Shown here piece by piece: positions 47,434 through 60,600 of a stretch of 64,000 bases of DNA. Source of the DNA: Dendrobium chrysotoxum. Its lineage: Eukaryota > Streptophyta > Magnoliopsida > Asparagales > Orchidaceae. Position numbers and translations under genes: made by a program. The DNA is taken from assembly GCA_019925795.1 (NCBI GenBank), contig CM034303.1:2790001-2854000 (forward strand), read 5' to 3'. Each line of letters opens with the position of its first letter. Position 1 is the stretch's first letter. The notes beneath the pieces are model-generated. The model was not told where the DNA came from, ran no database searches, and saw only the letters and a program-made list of their open reading frames with translations.

Positions 47434-47776
47434 TTAAAGTTACTTCTTCCACTTAATTAAGATAACAATGTGCTCCTTTTTATAAATTTGACTCCATAGT
47501 CTTCCTTGAAAACTAAGGATCATTGAATTACTCTAAAATTTACTTAAAATTTTGGGTAATATATAAAAAATCCTATAAGACAAATTTAGTAAATTCTTAT
47601 TGATAAATTTGTAGAAATTCTGATAAATCATCTGACTGCTCGCATTGATTTCCCTGCGAAGTCCTCTCGCCTCTCCCACGCCGCCTACTTCCCGCCGTTT
47701 TATCGCAGCCGCAAGCGCGCATCCCCAGCGCAACCTTTTTGTCTTGTTAGATTCTCTTCCCACAGCAGCACGACTG

Positions 47777-48655
47777 ATGAAAAGCAGACAGGCTCCGATG
47801 GACCTCCTGGAAACCCTAGGGGACTTCACCAGCAAGGAGAACTGGGACAAGTTCTTCTCTTTAAGGGGTGCTGGAGATTCGTTTGAGTGGTACGCCGAAT
47901 GGCCCTTTCTCCGTGACATGCTTCTTTCGCAGCTTTCTTCCGTTCCATCTGTAGCCACCTCTTCCGATGCCGCCGTGGGGCCGCCTCAGATACTTGTTCC
48001 TGGATGCGGCAATTCTAGCGTTTCCGAGCACCTATACGACGCGGGATTCCGACAAATTACCAACATTGATTTTTCTAAGATTGTGGTTTACGATATGCTA
48101 CGACGTAACGTCCGCATGCGCCCAGAGATGAGATGGCGGGTTATGGACATGACCGACATGCAGGTAGGAATGCCAAGTTATCTTTTTCTTTGGTTGTTTA
48201 GCTTTTGGTTTGTTTGGTGAAGAGAAAAGGCTCATAGAGTTGAAGAACTTATAAAGTAATCGTGCTCTTTATGATTGGCTGTTAACGGTTAAGATCTTCT
48301 TTTAAATTTTGATAGATGTTGTTAGGAATTTCGATTTTTCAGGTTAGCCAAAATGAAAAAAGTTTGAGGTTAATAAAAGTTTGAAGTTGAAAACAAGCAG
48401 TAGAACTGAAATTTGAAAAAAAAAAAATTTCGATGCTCAAAGTATCACTTTGCATCTCCTCTTTGGCATCTGAGAAGACACGGGAACCATTTTCGTTATA
48501 AATTCTATTGGAAACTGTTATCTTCAGTATTAGTAGATGGCTAATGATAGATACTAACAGCATGATCCTTTACCAAATAGTTAAAAAATATTCTTGGAAG
48601 ATGGAAAAAAATGTCAAAAGGAATCTGCACCCCAGAAACGAGTGTTGACCCTTCT

Positions 48656-48687
<32 letters not shown>

Positions 48688-51600
48688 CGCTGTTGATGAT
48701 TAAAATTCTAATGGTTCATCTCATAGCTATTATATTATATCAGTAATGAAATTAGTTTTCTAAACATTGGTTTGTAATCTTAAGTATTGTGCTCTTTGTT
48801 TTTTAAGTTATACATTGTCAATATACATGATGCCTATAAAATTCAAGGAACTGTAGAGAGTTCATGCCGTATTTTCCCTTCTACATGATTTACAAGGGCC
48901 AAAGAAAGTCTAAACAGCAATTTTTTTTTGTTTTAGTCCATTAGGAGGAAACTTGATCTAGGCTTATTATTATTATTATTATTCGTGGCTACAGTATTAT
49001 TGTCATTGTTAATTTATGCAGCCTTAATGCAACTAATGTTTTGAATTACAACTTAATTAACATGTTACTAGCTAAAATTTTTATTTAATGAGGTGCTGAA
49101 AAAAATAAATATAGAAAAAATTGCTTGTTTGAATCATGATTGATAAATGCATCATCATCTAAATAAGCTTCCATAAATTAATTTTATTCCACAGTGTTGC
49201 ACTTATTATGTAGTCAATAAACAACAAAAAGCAATTGCTTCACGAGTTCATTTGGTTGCTTGAAGTTCAAAACATTTTTTAAAAAACAATAACTTTCTCA
49301 AATCCATCATTTAGTTGAAAGTAGTTTGAAATTAACATTTATTTCAAACACGACAAACTTCCTCAAAACTTCCACAATAGTCATGATTTTATTTTAATTC
49401 TTAAAACAAGTGAAAATGAAATCACTATTTTCTCAAACATATTTTCTAGCTATAAGCAACCGAATGAGCCCTAATTGAAGAAAAGCTTGGTAGACATGCA
49501 AGCTTGTTTATTTCCTAGAGCATTTAAATCATATAGTAAAGGTTAGTATAAATTTCAAGTTACTTTTTCTCATAAATCTTAAAAAAGTCACTTACATGAA
49601 AAAAATTATCTTTTGTTAAATTTAGTCTTCTTGTTTTTTTTTTGGTTTTTCATGTGAATTGTTATATTGTTTTACATGCTATTGTGTCAAAATCTTGCTT
49701 CTAAAAAAACTAAATTGCTTAAGTGCTTTGGCAATAAATCTATGTGCCTAGCCTTCAAAAACTACAAAAGTACTTGCACTTCGAGCTCAAAATTCTGCTC
49801 TACTCCCAGCACCAATAATTTCCAGCTTGCTAACCAACGAGGTTAATTGTATTATTTTAAATTTTGGCCTATAGCAATTGAAAAATGCATACGTCTGTTG
49901 GTATTTACAGGAAAGCTACAGAGCATTCCTTGCTTGGAATGGCTTGGGTGGAACCAATTCAAAATGAAGCATTCCTAATAGGTTCAATGACTTTATGATC
50001 ATGTTGGAAGCTTAATTGTCTTAGAATGTTAAATAGCTAATAATTATTGAGTTACGCTTTTGTTAAATAATTTTCAGTTTGCCATCCAACGAGTTTAGTT
50101 ATATTATTTTAAATCTGCCAATAGCAGCTGAAACGTGTGTACGTCTGTTGGTAATTTCAAGAAAGCTATAAGCACTCCATGCTTGGAGTGGTTTGGGTTG
50201 AAGTGTTATCAATCTAGAATGAAACATTTATAGTTGATTGAAAGACTTTTATAACCATATTTGAAGCTTAATTGGTTTAAAATGCTTAAATAGTTTACAA
50301 TTCTTGATTCATGATATTGTTGCTAATTTAATACCGGAAATGTTTACATTTAAACACCAAATATTGCATTATATAAAGAACCTCAACAAAACATTGGCCG
50401 CATGATTTATATCATCAGAGGAAAAGTTGTTTAAAAACATGCTGATGTGGGATTCTTATTTGCCTTTCTCTAGAAAACCTTTAATTAGATGTCTGTGTGA
50501 ACATTCTGGCAAGTTTTTTGCTTTGACATGTTGACCTTCTCAAAATAGAAATAGTTGAAACCATAACCCTGATGGATCTTTAATAATTTTTCAGTACAAT
50601 AGATATTTAATATTTCCTCTTCTCTAGTTTGTAGATTTTATTTTATTTTTTATTTTGGTGATGGTTTTGGGTGTCCAATTGATTTTGAAAAAAATCTCCC
50701 TCTGATCATGTTTAATTTCAATCTTAACCAAGTTGTTTTAGGCATTCGGTCCCTGTTGCCCATGACCAACTATTTGGTAATGCACGAAAAACAAGAGAAT
50801 AAGAAGCTTGTAAGCAAGTTAAAAATGGACAGTGACAGCATTTGCCATTGGTTACTGCTTTTGCTTTTGATTGCTTGCTTCTTTATATCATTTTATTTTG
50901 TGATTGGGGACTGCCCAAAAGAAAACTAAAATTGTTTCTGCACTTTTCTTAATTGGGAATAACGCAGTTTTGGCACTCAAAATTTTTATCATGGTCATTT
51001 TGATCTTTCTAAAGGTTATTTAAAACATTTTATGTCGTTTGGATCTTATGTAACTTTATATTTTTTTTTTTCTGATTTTTTACCCTTTGAACTTTATGTT
51101 CATTTTTTATATTATCAAGATTATTTTAGTTGTACATTATCAAGATTTTTAGTTTATTTTTCATAATTCTATGCCTCTATGGGCTCTAAAAGATCCCAAG
51201 CATGCAGTTTTGGAAACTTGAAGTTTGTTTAGGCAGATTGATGATATATGTCCTAGAATTTTGACTGTATGATAAGGATTTCATTATGGAGAGTGAGGCT
51301 TCCCAAGGCTCCATTCCCTATTGGTAGAACTCTATTTGTTAAGGAATCGCATGACTTCACACTTTATATTGGCAGTTGATTAATTGTTTATAAAGAAATT
51401 ATCCTTTTTCTAATTATTATTAAATCGCTTTTAAAGAAAACATTATTGAATAATCTAATCCAGCACTAGGTTAATTCAACTTCTTGGCGAGGCTGATTAA
51501 ATTCAGCTTCTGTAGTAGGATTAAAAGCTAAATCCTGACGCGATGCAAACGGGGAGTGTCGTATACATGTGTTTTGTGGTATTTGTGCATTAAACCATGT

Positions 51601-54600
51601 TTAGTCCCGTGATTTTGGTAGGAGTGAGGTCTGTCGGATTTCTAGTAGTTGTCTAAGATGCTGTAGACCTTTGTCCCAAAACTTAGCGGTGGAATGTGAC
51701 CAAATGTCCTTTTAATTTTAATTATTGATCTATTAACCTCTATTTTTAAGATCAGTTTGCAGATGAGAGCTTTGATGTTGTTCTTGATAAAGGGGGATTG
51801 GATGCATTGATGGAACCAGAGGCTGGCTCAGAACTGGGGAACAAATATCTTACAGAGGTATCTTTGAAATATGTAGATTGATATTTTGGACACCTCCTTG
51901 ATTTTTTTCCCGAAGTTTCTATCAGTTACAAAAAGAATGTCTATGCAATCTTGATCTAAACAGAAAATTCGTATGACCAGGTGAAGAGGATTGTTAAATC
52001 AAGAGGGAAATATCTTTGCGTCACCCTTGCAGAATCTCATGTCCTAGGTGGGCTTCTACTTCATACTAGTGGCAGGATAGTGATGTTTAGAAAACTGTAT
52101 ATTCATGCAGTTATTTTCTCATATCTTATGTACTTAAAATGTGGTAGTTACATTGCTAATCTCTCCATTTTTTTTTGTGAATGGGAGAATTTTTTACCAT
52201 TATGCTCCCTGAAGTAAACTTCCTATATTCTTGATAGACAGTTTTTAAGTTTTGGGAACTTTCTTATTGATTGGCTCTCAAATACCCAGCATCATCGATT
52301 GCTTCCATTTTTAGGAATATTATATTTCATGAATAGCCCTGCTACTGCACTCACCACTCACCACTCACCACTCACCACTCATCAACTTATTTAACTGTGA
52401 GTATGCACACAGTTCATTAGTTTTTTGAGATAATAAATGAGCTATGTATCCTTAGATGTCTACATTCTATATAAACATGCTTTGAATTTATATAAGCAAA
52501 TTATATTTTGTTGTTTTACTCCTATACTTAAGTTTATATGCAATTTTTTTTGCCTTTATTTTGTGTTTGATATTTTGTATTCTCCAAAATTTTGTTTGAG
52601 AAATTTCTTTAGGTTATTGTAGTATCTTTACATGATTTATTTTTGTGTATAGGGTTGCTTTTCAACTTGTTCAGGTTTGGATGGAAAACTACAATCCATG
52701 TTGTACCTAACAAACCTGGTAACAGATCTACCTTCCAAACATTCATGGTCGTTTTTCTGAAAGACCAGTTGGCCACGGTGAATCTGATTGGATCATCATT
52801 TGATCAGTCAATCGTGGCATGTAATACAAAACAGGTTTCGGATAGTCAATCATCCGTATTTTTGATATTGTTGTCATTTATAGATTGTGCTTATTGAAAC
52901 TGCTTTGATTATTACCCCGCATGCATTCCATCATTTTTTACAGGCTCAAGCTTTACTTGATGGCATTAAAATTGAGAATCAAATTCGCGAAGAATACTCC
53001 TCAAGTACCGATCTCATATATTCTTTGAGAGATTTAAACTTAGGAGCCCACGGGAATCTGCAGGAGCTTCAAGCAGGGCGCAGATGCCAACTTATTCTTG
53101 GTGGAGAGGGAGAGTCCCTTTATAGCTACAAGGCTGTACTTTTAGATGCTCAACAGACAGTTAGTCCATTCTCATACAATTGTGGTGTTTTTATTGTGCC
53201 AAAGGTAGTGCATTGATCTTTTCTATTTTGTATTTTAAACTAAGTATGTTCTTTCTTTCTTCCATGACTTAGTTTGAATTTCAAAAAACTGAGGTTTCAT
53301 TAAGATGTTAGTTTGATGGCATTTAGTGAATAGAGTCTAAACTTTTAGTTGCTTCTTAAAGTTTCTAGAAACGGCAATCGTACAATTTGGCTACATGGGG
53401 CAAAGCTGGCCACTTGCCTTATTTTTTAAATTCTATTATTCTGCGATGCTCAGAAATATCAAGATCTTCTTGAGTTTGGTTTGGGTGGTTAGTCGACGGC
53501 TGCTTGCATTTTGAAATTCAATGGTTGATTAAGTGCTGAGGTGGCTGTTTTTTGTTTTTTGTTTTTCCTTTGCTTCTGAAGTGGAATCTGATGTAATAAA
53601 TTAACTTTTTATTTTCTGTTTCTTAATTTCATCCCTTGTTTTTTAAGGATTTTCCAACAGAGTAATAACTTCTTCAATGTTGTTTGGAAAAAACATTTCT
53701 CAACAACCGCAAGGCATATTGAAGAAAAAGATAATTATCCAGTGGATATCAAACAGTAGATTCAAATGAACTAGAAATGCATATTTATCACCTTGTCGTT
53801 TATTGAAAATTTTGTTGCATCATAAAAACGTAGAAGAATGTCATATATTTAGTTTAAGATTTGTAATGTTTAACTTGTTGTAACTTGTACGTTTTTGTTT
53901 TTGGTTTCCTGAATTGCATAAACATAATTCTACATGTATATAGCTGTTTCTGACATAATGTTGTATAAGGGATCTGGTCTTCCAACTTTTCTCTTATGTT
54001 ACCTTTATTTATCAGCAGTCTAGATTTGTTGAGGGAATTTTCATCATCATGAAGGAAAATAAGAGTTCTCTTGATGCTTTACATTAAGTATTTTAAGCTG
54101 ATTGGCAGGATTTTATTCTCACAATTGTATTAGTTAATGTTTAATGGACAAAATATAATTTTATATCACAGACTCGTGCTCGTGAGTGGCTGTTTTCTTC
54201 GGAGGATGGACAATGGCAAATAGTGGAGAGTTCAAAAGCAGCTCGTCTCATTATGGTACTTCTTTTAAGGTCGAGCTTGCATTTTCTAAAATTTTATTTT
54301 ATGTTACGGAGTGTTTCCTTCCAGAATCCAGTGGTTAACAATTCATATCAATAGGTTTTCCTGAACGCTAGTCACAGCCATGCCACAATGGAGGCTATAC
54401 AGGTGAATACTTCGTCTTGTACTAATATGGTTATATGAGCTTCTATGCTGCACCATGGTTTCTGTCTTTTTGTCTGTTTTTCATATTTAACCTTTCATGT
54501 TTTTCAGAAAGACTTGTCTCCACTTGTCAAAAGTTTGGCACCTGCGAAGGATTATGGACATTATCAAATACCGTATGTTTCTTATGGCTTCAATTTTGAG

Positions 54601-57600
54601 CAACTCATTTCTTGGTTCTTGCCATGTTTTACGTTCGATCTAGATGCTTGCTAGGTTGCATGCAAGAAGTTAGAAGTGAGAGAAGTGGTATCTTTTTGTT
54701 TGTTTGGTTGATAATTGAATTCGAAACTGCATCTCTCTCCAGGAAATGATAAAATTCTTTCATTTGAGATGTCTTCATATGTGCCCAAGTCATTTTCACA
54801 AGTGATTAAATGTGATGCTATCGCATCTCAACAAAATCATCATGTTGCTTACACATACTCGCGCATACATTCATAAAAACACGTGCATGTTATATTTTAT
54901 TATATTCTATATTATTTAAACTATTTATGCAATAGTAATAAGTTTATTTTATGTATATTAAAGTGTACTATAAATAATAGATCACAATATAGCATATATA
55001 ATATATTAGATTATAATCTATGTATTAATTTTGTGCACGTTCTTTTTATATTATGTAGAGTAAATTGTAATAAAGTATTCTATGGTGTAAAACGTTTTTT
55101 TGACTTCCCCCTGGAAGTGATATATAAGATTCTTAGCCATTCGAGTTCAACTTAAGTTCCCCTAAGTCACTTTAGTAAGAGCTTAAATGTGATACTATAG
55201 ATCTGAAAATTCATCTGATCAAGCATTGATATGTCCTCTTGCTGAATACTGTTTAAATCCTTTTTTGAGGAAAACGAAATATCCAAATATATTCTAAAAG
55301 GTTATGTGCTTGTTCGGCACTTAAAATTGTTGGAAATTTACAATAAACAACGTGTGTAATAGACTGGCTTGCTCATATGAATGTGAATTAGCTTACTTGA
55401 AGCGTTTATATAGTACAGTGTCAATTTATGAGCATTTTAGTAGATTTCTGTTGGACGGTATCTTCATTTTACTAGACCTGTCGGCTGAAATCTGGAGTGT
55501 TTCATGTTGAAATTAATTGCATGCAATTCTATATACATGTCATATAGATTGCTTCTGATTGTCTTATTTGAATGTGGTTTACATTTAAATATAGCAAATG
55601 TAAGATATATGACGTGGTTTTGATCTACAACAAAATAATTTAGCATCTGGATCAAATTTTGTTGAATGTTTATCACACATACCTGCGTACATAAATATAC
55701 TTCCTTGTAATACACATATCAAACATGGGCGGAGGGAGGGGGGGCAAGAGGGGCACGTGCCCCCCTAAAAAAAAGAAATCACTTAGGAGAGATATTACAG
55801 GCTTAAAGAAAAAAAATCATTTTCTCAACCAAATCCATGCTGTATATATCCAGCTCCTCTCTAAATCCCTTGTCAGCTTTCATTTTATTTATTACAGGAT
55901 TTTTCCATTTCAACTCTTCAATCCACCTTCTATCCGGACCATGCAATGCTTCAGTTCTAGAGAGAGAAAGACTAATGGGGGTAAAATATTGAAAGAGAGA
56001 GGGAGGAATGACTTTCCATTGTGGACGAAATGATGAAAAGAGATTTTGACGCAGAGTTGCAAGGGAGGACTTAGCTTAAAGGGGCTTAAGATTGTTTTAG
56101 TGGCTTAACAGAGCAACAAGCTCGCCAACGAGGAAACCTGCTCTAATTTTTATAATTCTTTCTTTTAAAGTTATTTATTAATTCAGAGAAGCCACCAACA
56201 TCTTTTTCTGGACACATGAAAGTATCAATGGTTCGTTTTCCTCTTTTCTCCTCTCTCACGACTTGTGACTCACAACCTTGAGCACGACTTTCGTTTTCCC
56301 TTTCGTTCCTCTCTTGCCCCCAAACGAAGACTACCCGTGGAAGATGTTTATGTCTTATAAGCTCTAAGGGCTATGTTATTTGCATTCTTAATTTTGATCT
56401 TACAGCTCCTCTTGGCTCCGATAATGAGATGACAAACGGAACTATTTTAATATATTCTAACATTCCAAATGAGACGGCAAATAGAATTATTTTAATTTAG
56501 GCCCCCCCCCCCCCCCCCCCCCGAATAAAATTTCTGTCTCCGCCATTGATATCAAACATATTATCTTTCCGTAGTTAAAAGAACTTGTCTACATTGTTAG
56601 TTTTGCAACTATAAAACATAAAAATGCTAGTTGAAATAACAATATCTTTGATTCTACAAGATGAGTGCTACATGTAGGTCAAACCTGATTTACTTTTGTG
56701 GTTGTACTTTCGTAGTATCTTATAACAGACATGACCGGGAAAATAATGATGCTTGATAACCAGTATAGACTACTAGATTCTAAGTTCATTTTTGATGCAA
56801 CAAAAAATAAAGGAAAACTACGATTGCAAACAACTATACGTCTTCCTTTCAAATGACGTTACAAACTTAAAATAAACACACATTACAACTTAAATATATT
56901 TTTGAGAAGAAATATACAATGGAATGATTACCATGGATAGAAGAAATAGATAGGAGTCCATGACGAAATTTAGAAGAGAAGGGGAAAGGGGACTTAGCTC
57001 GCAAGCTAAATAAAACCCTCAGGTTTTCTTTCCAAATTCTCACATATTGCTCTCTAAAAACAGCCACAAAACATCACTATAAATAGAGAAACAGAAGCCC
57101 AAAAGACACCCAAGCAGCCGCCCAAAACAGCCAACCAAAACAGGGAAAAAGAGCCCAAAAGACACCCAAGCAGCCGCCCAAAACAGCCAACCGGAACAGG
57201 GGAAAGCCAAGGGACAACAGCAAGAACCGAACAGCCATTGCCAGGGGAACCGGGAAAGCCAGGGAGCAGGAATCGAACAGCCAAGGCCAAGCAGCAACTC
57301 AGCCGCCCACAAAAGGGGGGGTGGGGTGCTTGCTTACATCAATTTTTGAGAATCAAAGCTATTGAAATTGCCACAAATGTTATAGGATAAGCCTTTAAAT
57401 GATTTCATTTGTTTTGAATACTTATGGTGGAGCACCAAATTATCTCATTTGAACTTGAATTGAAGCATTAAATGCTACATCTCAGTTCAGTTATGTATTA
57501 TAGCTTTGTCTCTAGTTGATATTGCCAACAGAGCATCTTTATTTTCATTTTTACTTTGATTATTGTATACTTCAACTTTTAGCACTTTCTTTAAAATGTT

Positions 57601-60600
57601 ATAGGCTTGCTTACATCAATTTTTGAGAATCAAAGCTATTGAAATTGCCACAAATGTTATAGGATAAGCCTTTAAATGATTTCATTTGTTTTGAATACTT
57701 ATGGCGGAGCACCAAATTATCTCATTTGAACTTGAATTGAAGCATTAAATGCTACATCTCAGTTCAGTGTATTATAGCTTTGTCTCTAGTTGATATTGCC
57801 AACAGAGCATCTTTATTTTCATTTTTACATTGATTATTGTATACTTAAACTTTTAGCACTTTCTTTAAAATGTTCTGGTGCTTACCATCTTATAAAAAAT
57901 AGGTTTATGATGGCAAATGATGGTGTTAAGCAACGGAAGATTGTCTACCAGGTTTATTTTTCTCTTTTATACTTTAACTTCTGAAAATGTTGTAGTTATA
58001 CATGATTTTATGCAGGCCTGTGTTGTTGATTGTTGCTACTAAGTCGTTATCTAGTATTTGATCTTTCATCCTCTAGTTGATTTTGTGCAGGCCTGTGCTG
58101 TAGGTTTATTTTTCTCTTTTATGCTTGATGCTTATAGGGATTTATGATGATTGGAATGCCTAAAATTGACAAAATTCTATACAAAATAGTGACATCAACT
58201 TAAGTACATAAAGTAGTAATTGGAATGTCATAAAAAATCATTTATGAATGAGATCACTATATTGTCTTCAAAATATATAGTGATTGGAGGTACAGTAAGT
58301 ACATTAAAATTGAGTAAGATTGTGAAACTAACTAAAGACCATAGGCATCCATCAGCTGAAACGGTTTAGCTGAAGGAACGTAAAGGTTTTATCATATGAG
58401 AATGAAAAGACAATAAAGTAACTTGCCATTTTGACACAAACAATCATTGCATCAGGCATATGATCATCTATTAATTTTAAAAGATGACATCAACTAGATA
58501 TTCATAGTATGTAATTAAAATGCCTATAAAGGATATTTTTAAAATATCAAATATGAGATAATAGCTAAAAAGTCATAAAAGAGGTTTGTCAACCATCATA
58601 TTTAATGTGATTGTCATGACACAAAATATTTGGTCGATTATCTGAAAAATGGCATCAACTTTTTGATAAGAAAAAAATTATGTGTGTGGGCTGACTCTCA
58701 TTAATTTTCATCGCGTATGCATATCAAGATTTCATCCTCATCATGCACATTGGTAAATTTTGCATTTTTATTTTCGTGCGGTGATTTTACAAACACAAGG
58801 GTCCATTCATTGCAATTTTAATGCTACATACACATACAAAATGAGTGATGGTTGAGCATTTTTAATTGCAATCGAGATGTTTTGAGTCGAACTTGTGCGA
58901 TGTCGCGTCTCTTATTTTTTTTGTCATGTTGAATCAGATCAAATTATGGAGTAAATATTGAGGTTAAGACCAACTTGTTTATGTGACCTTGATAGGTGAC
59001 AATGATATAATGTTGCTTGCTGTTGATGCTCGATGTTGCATACTAATGATGATTAGCATAGTAGTTTATTATTTATGTATGGTGTGATTCATTGATGATG
59101 CGATCTAGTTTGCTATTGATACTGTTGACGTGTTGGAAGTCGCAGTTGATTTCTGTTATTTCTCATCAATGAGATGATGTTATTCTTTGTCGATGGTGAC
59201 AACATTTTACCATTTGTTGTTGCCATCTAAGGCAACATCGGTGATGAATCATCGTTCATGGTTGTGGTTGACAACATAATGTTGCTCGTGTGACACCATC
59301 CAAAGTTATCGATGTTTGTGTTTGTAGCGCCATAAAATGCCATTGATTGTGCCTTTGCTCACTTTTATTACACTTAGAGTCGATGTACATGACCATGATA
59401 ATCCGTGCCTTCAACATTATTTAAATCTTGTTTGCCTCAATGGAAACATTATAATCATGTTTCCAAGTCGTTTGGAGTGAGACAAACTCTAATTTACCTA
59501 TTTAGTCTTATGGTGCAAGTTTCTTATCTTGTCTTTGCCCTCTAATTTTTCCCTTTGGAATTTTACATTTAAAAATATTTGATAACTATATGTGTGATTG
59601 GATGAGCATAAATATCTTACTCTCAATATATTGAATTTTTTTTGGCACAGCTATTTGGCATTGAATGTGGGGAACCTACTTACCTTCATTGACTAGGAAC
59701 TATGATAGTTCTTTATCGTTTGCATATGGGGATTTCAACAATCCCTGTTTAGTTGCTCATGGATGAACTCTCATACTTATCTTCTTCAAGCCATATTTCC
59801 AATGATGTGTAAGCCTCTCTGCATTGCCCATCCAATGCTAAAATTACTTTTTCTCAATCACTCATCATGGAAATGGACAATGTTGAGTTCCATCGCACAA
59901 ACTTTATAAAGAACTTCCTCGTCCAAAGCAATCCAATTAAGCCACCTTAGGATGCATGCTCATAGATCTTATTCTTAGAAGTTGGTACAATTAAAGTTCT
60001 TAGGTGTCATGTTTAATCTATTAAACATATCATGAGATTCAAATCTCTTTGAATGGCTTCTCATGAGGTGATCCTTTGAGATTCTTGGGTGTTATGTTGG
60101 ATAGGTGTCACCTTTGCAAGGGCCAACCACATCAAGAATCTTGCTCTCGAGAGGCACCCTCACTAGTGTTAGGTCAAATAGATTCCCTCTCTTGTGGGGA
60201 AAAAAATCCTTATAAACCTTACTCTTTGAAAGTAGTTCAATTGAGTTTCCACAAAATCAAATTGGTTCAACTCTTCCTTTCTTACGAAGCAACATCCTCA
60301 AAGATGGTGATCAAAGAGAAGTCTCAATATGAACCACATCTTCACTTAGAGATATGATTTATCAATTTTTTGAGAAGCCCTTTTGATGAGGACATCTGAC
60401 CATGGAGAGTTTATGTAAGCCCTAGGAGCATGTTTGTCTTTTTGTTTTCTTCATTGTATATTGGCTATTTAAAGCCTCCTCATCTTTTGAGGATGATGAT
60501 GATTATTATGATATTTTCTACACTTGTGTTCTTTGTGAGTTTTTAGAGTTCTTGTGAGAATTCTTGGTGAGTTTGAAGTCCCTAGGTGAGGGAAAAACAA

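Noticed and set aside
55725..56033. 102-codon frame at the start of the hAT-like element as a transposase
   Set aside because: It lacks any hAT transposase or dimerisation motif and begins inside the terminal repeat.
57040..57312. Minus-strand frames of 78-90 codons rich in Trp, Leu and Gly
   Set aside because: They arise from a CAGCC/CCAAGC-rich tandem duplication inside an intron and lack any family resemblance.
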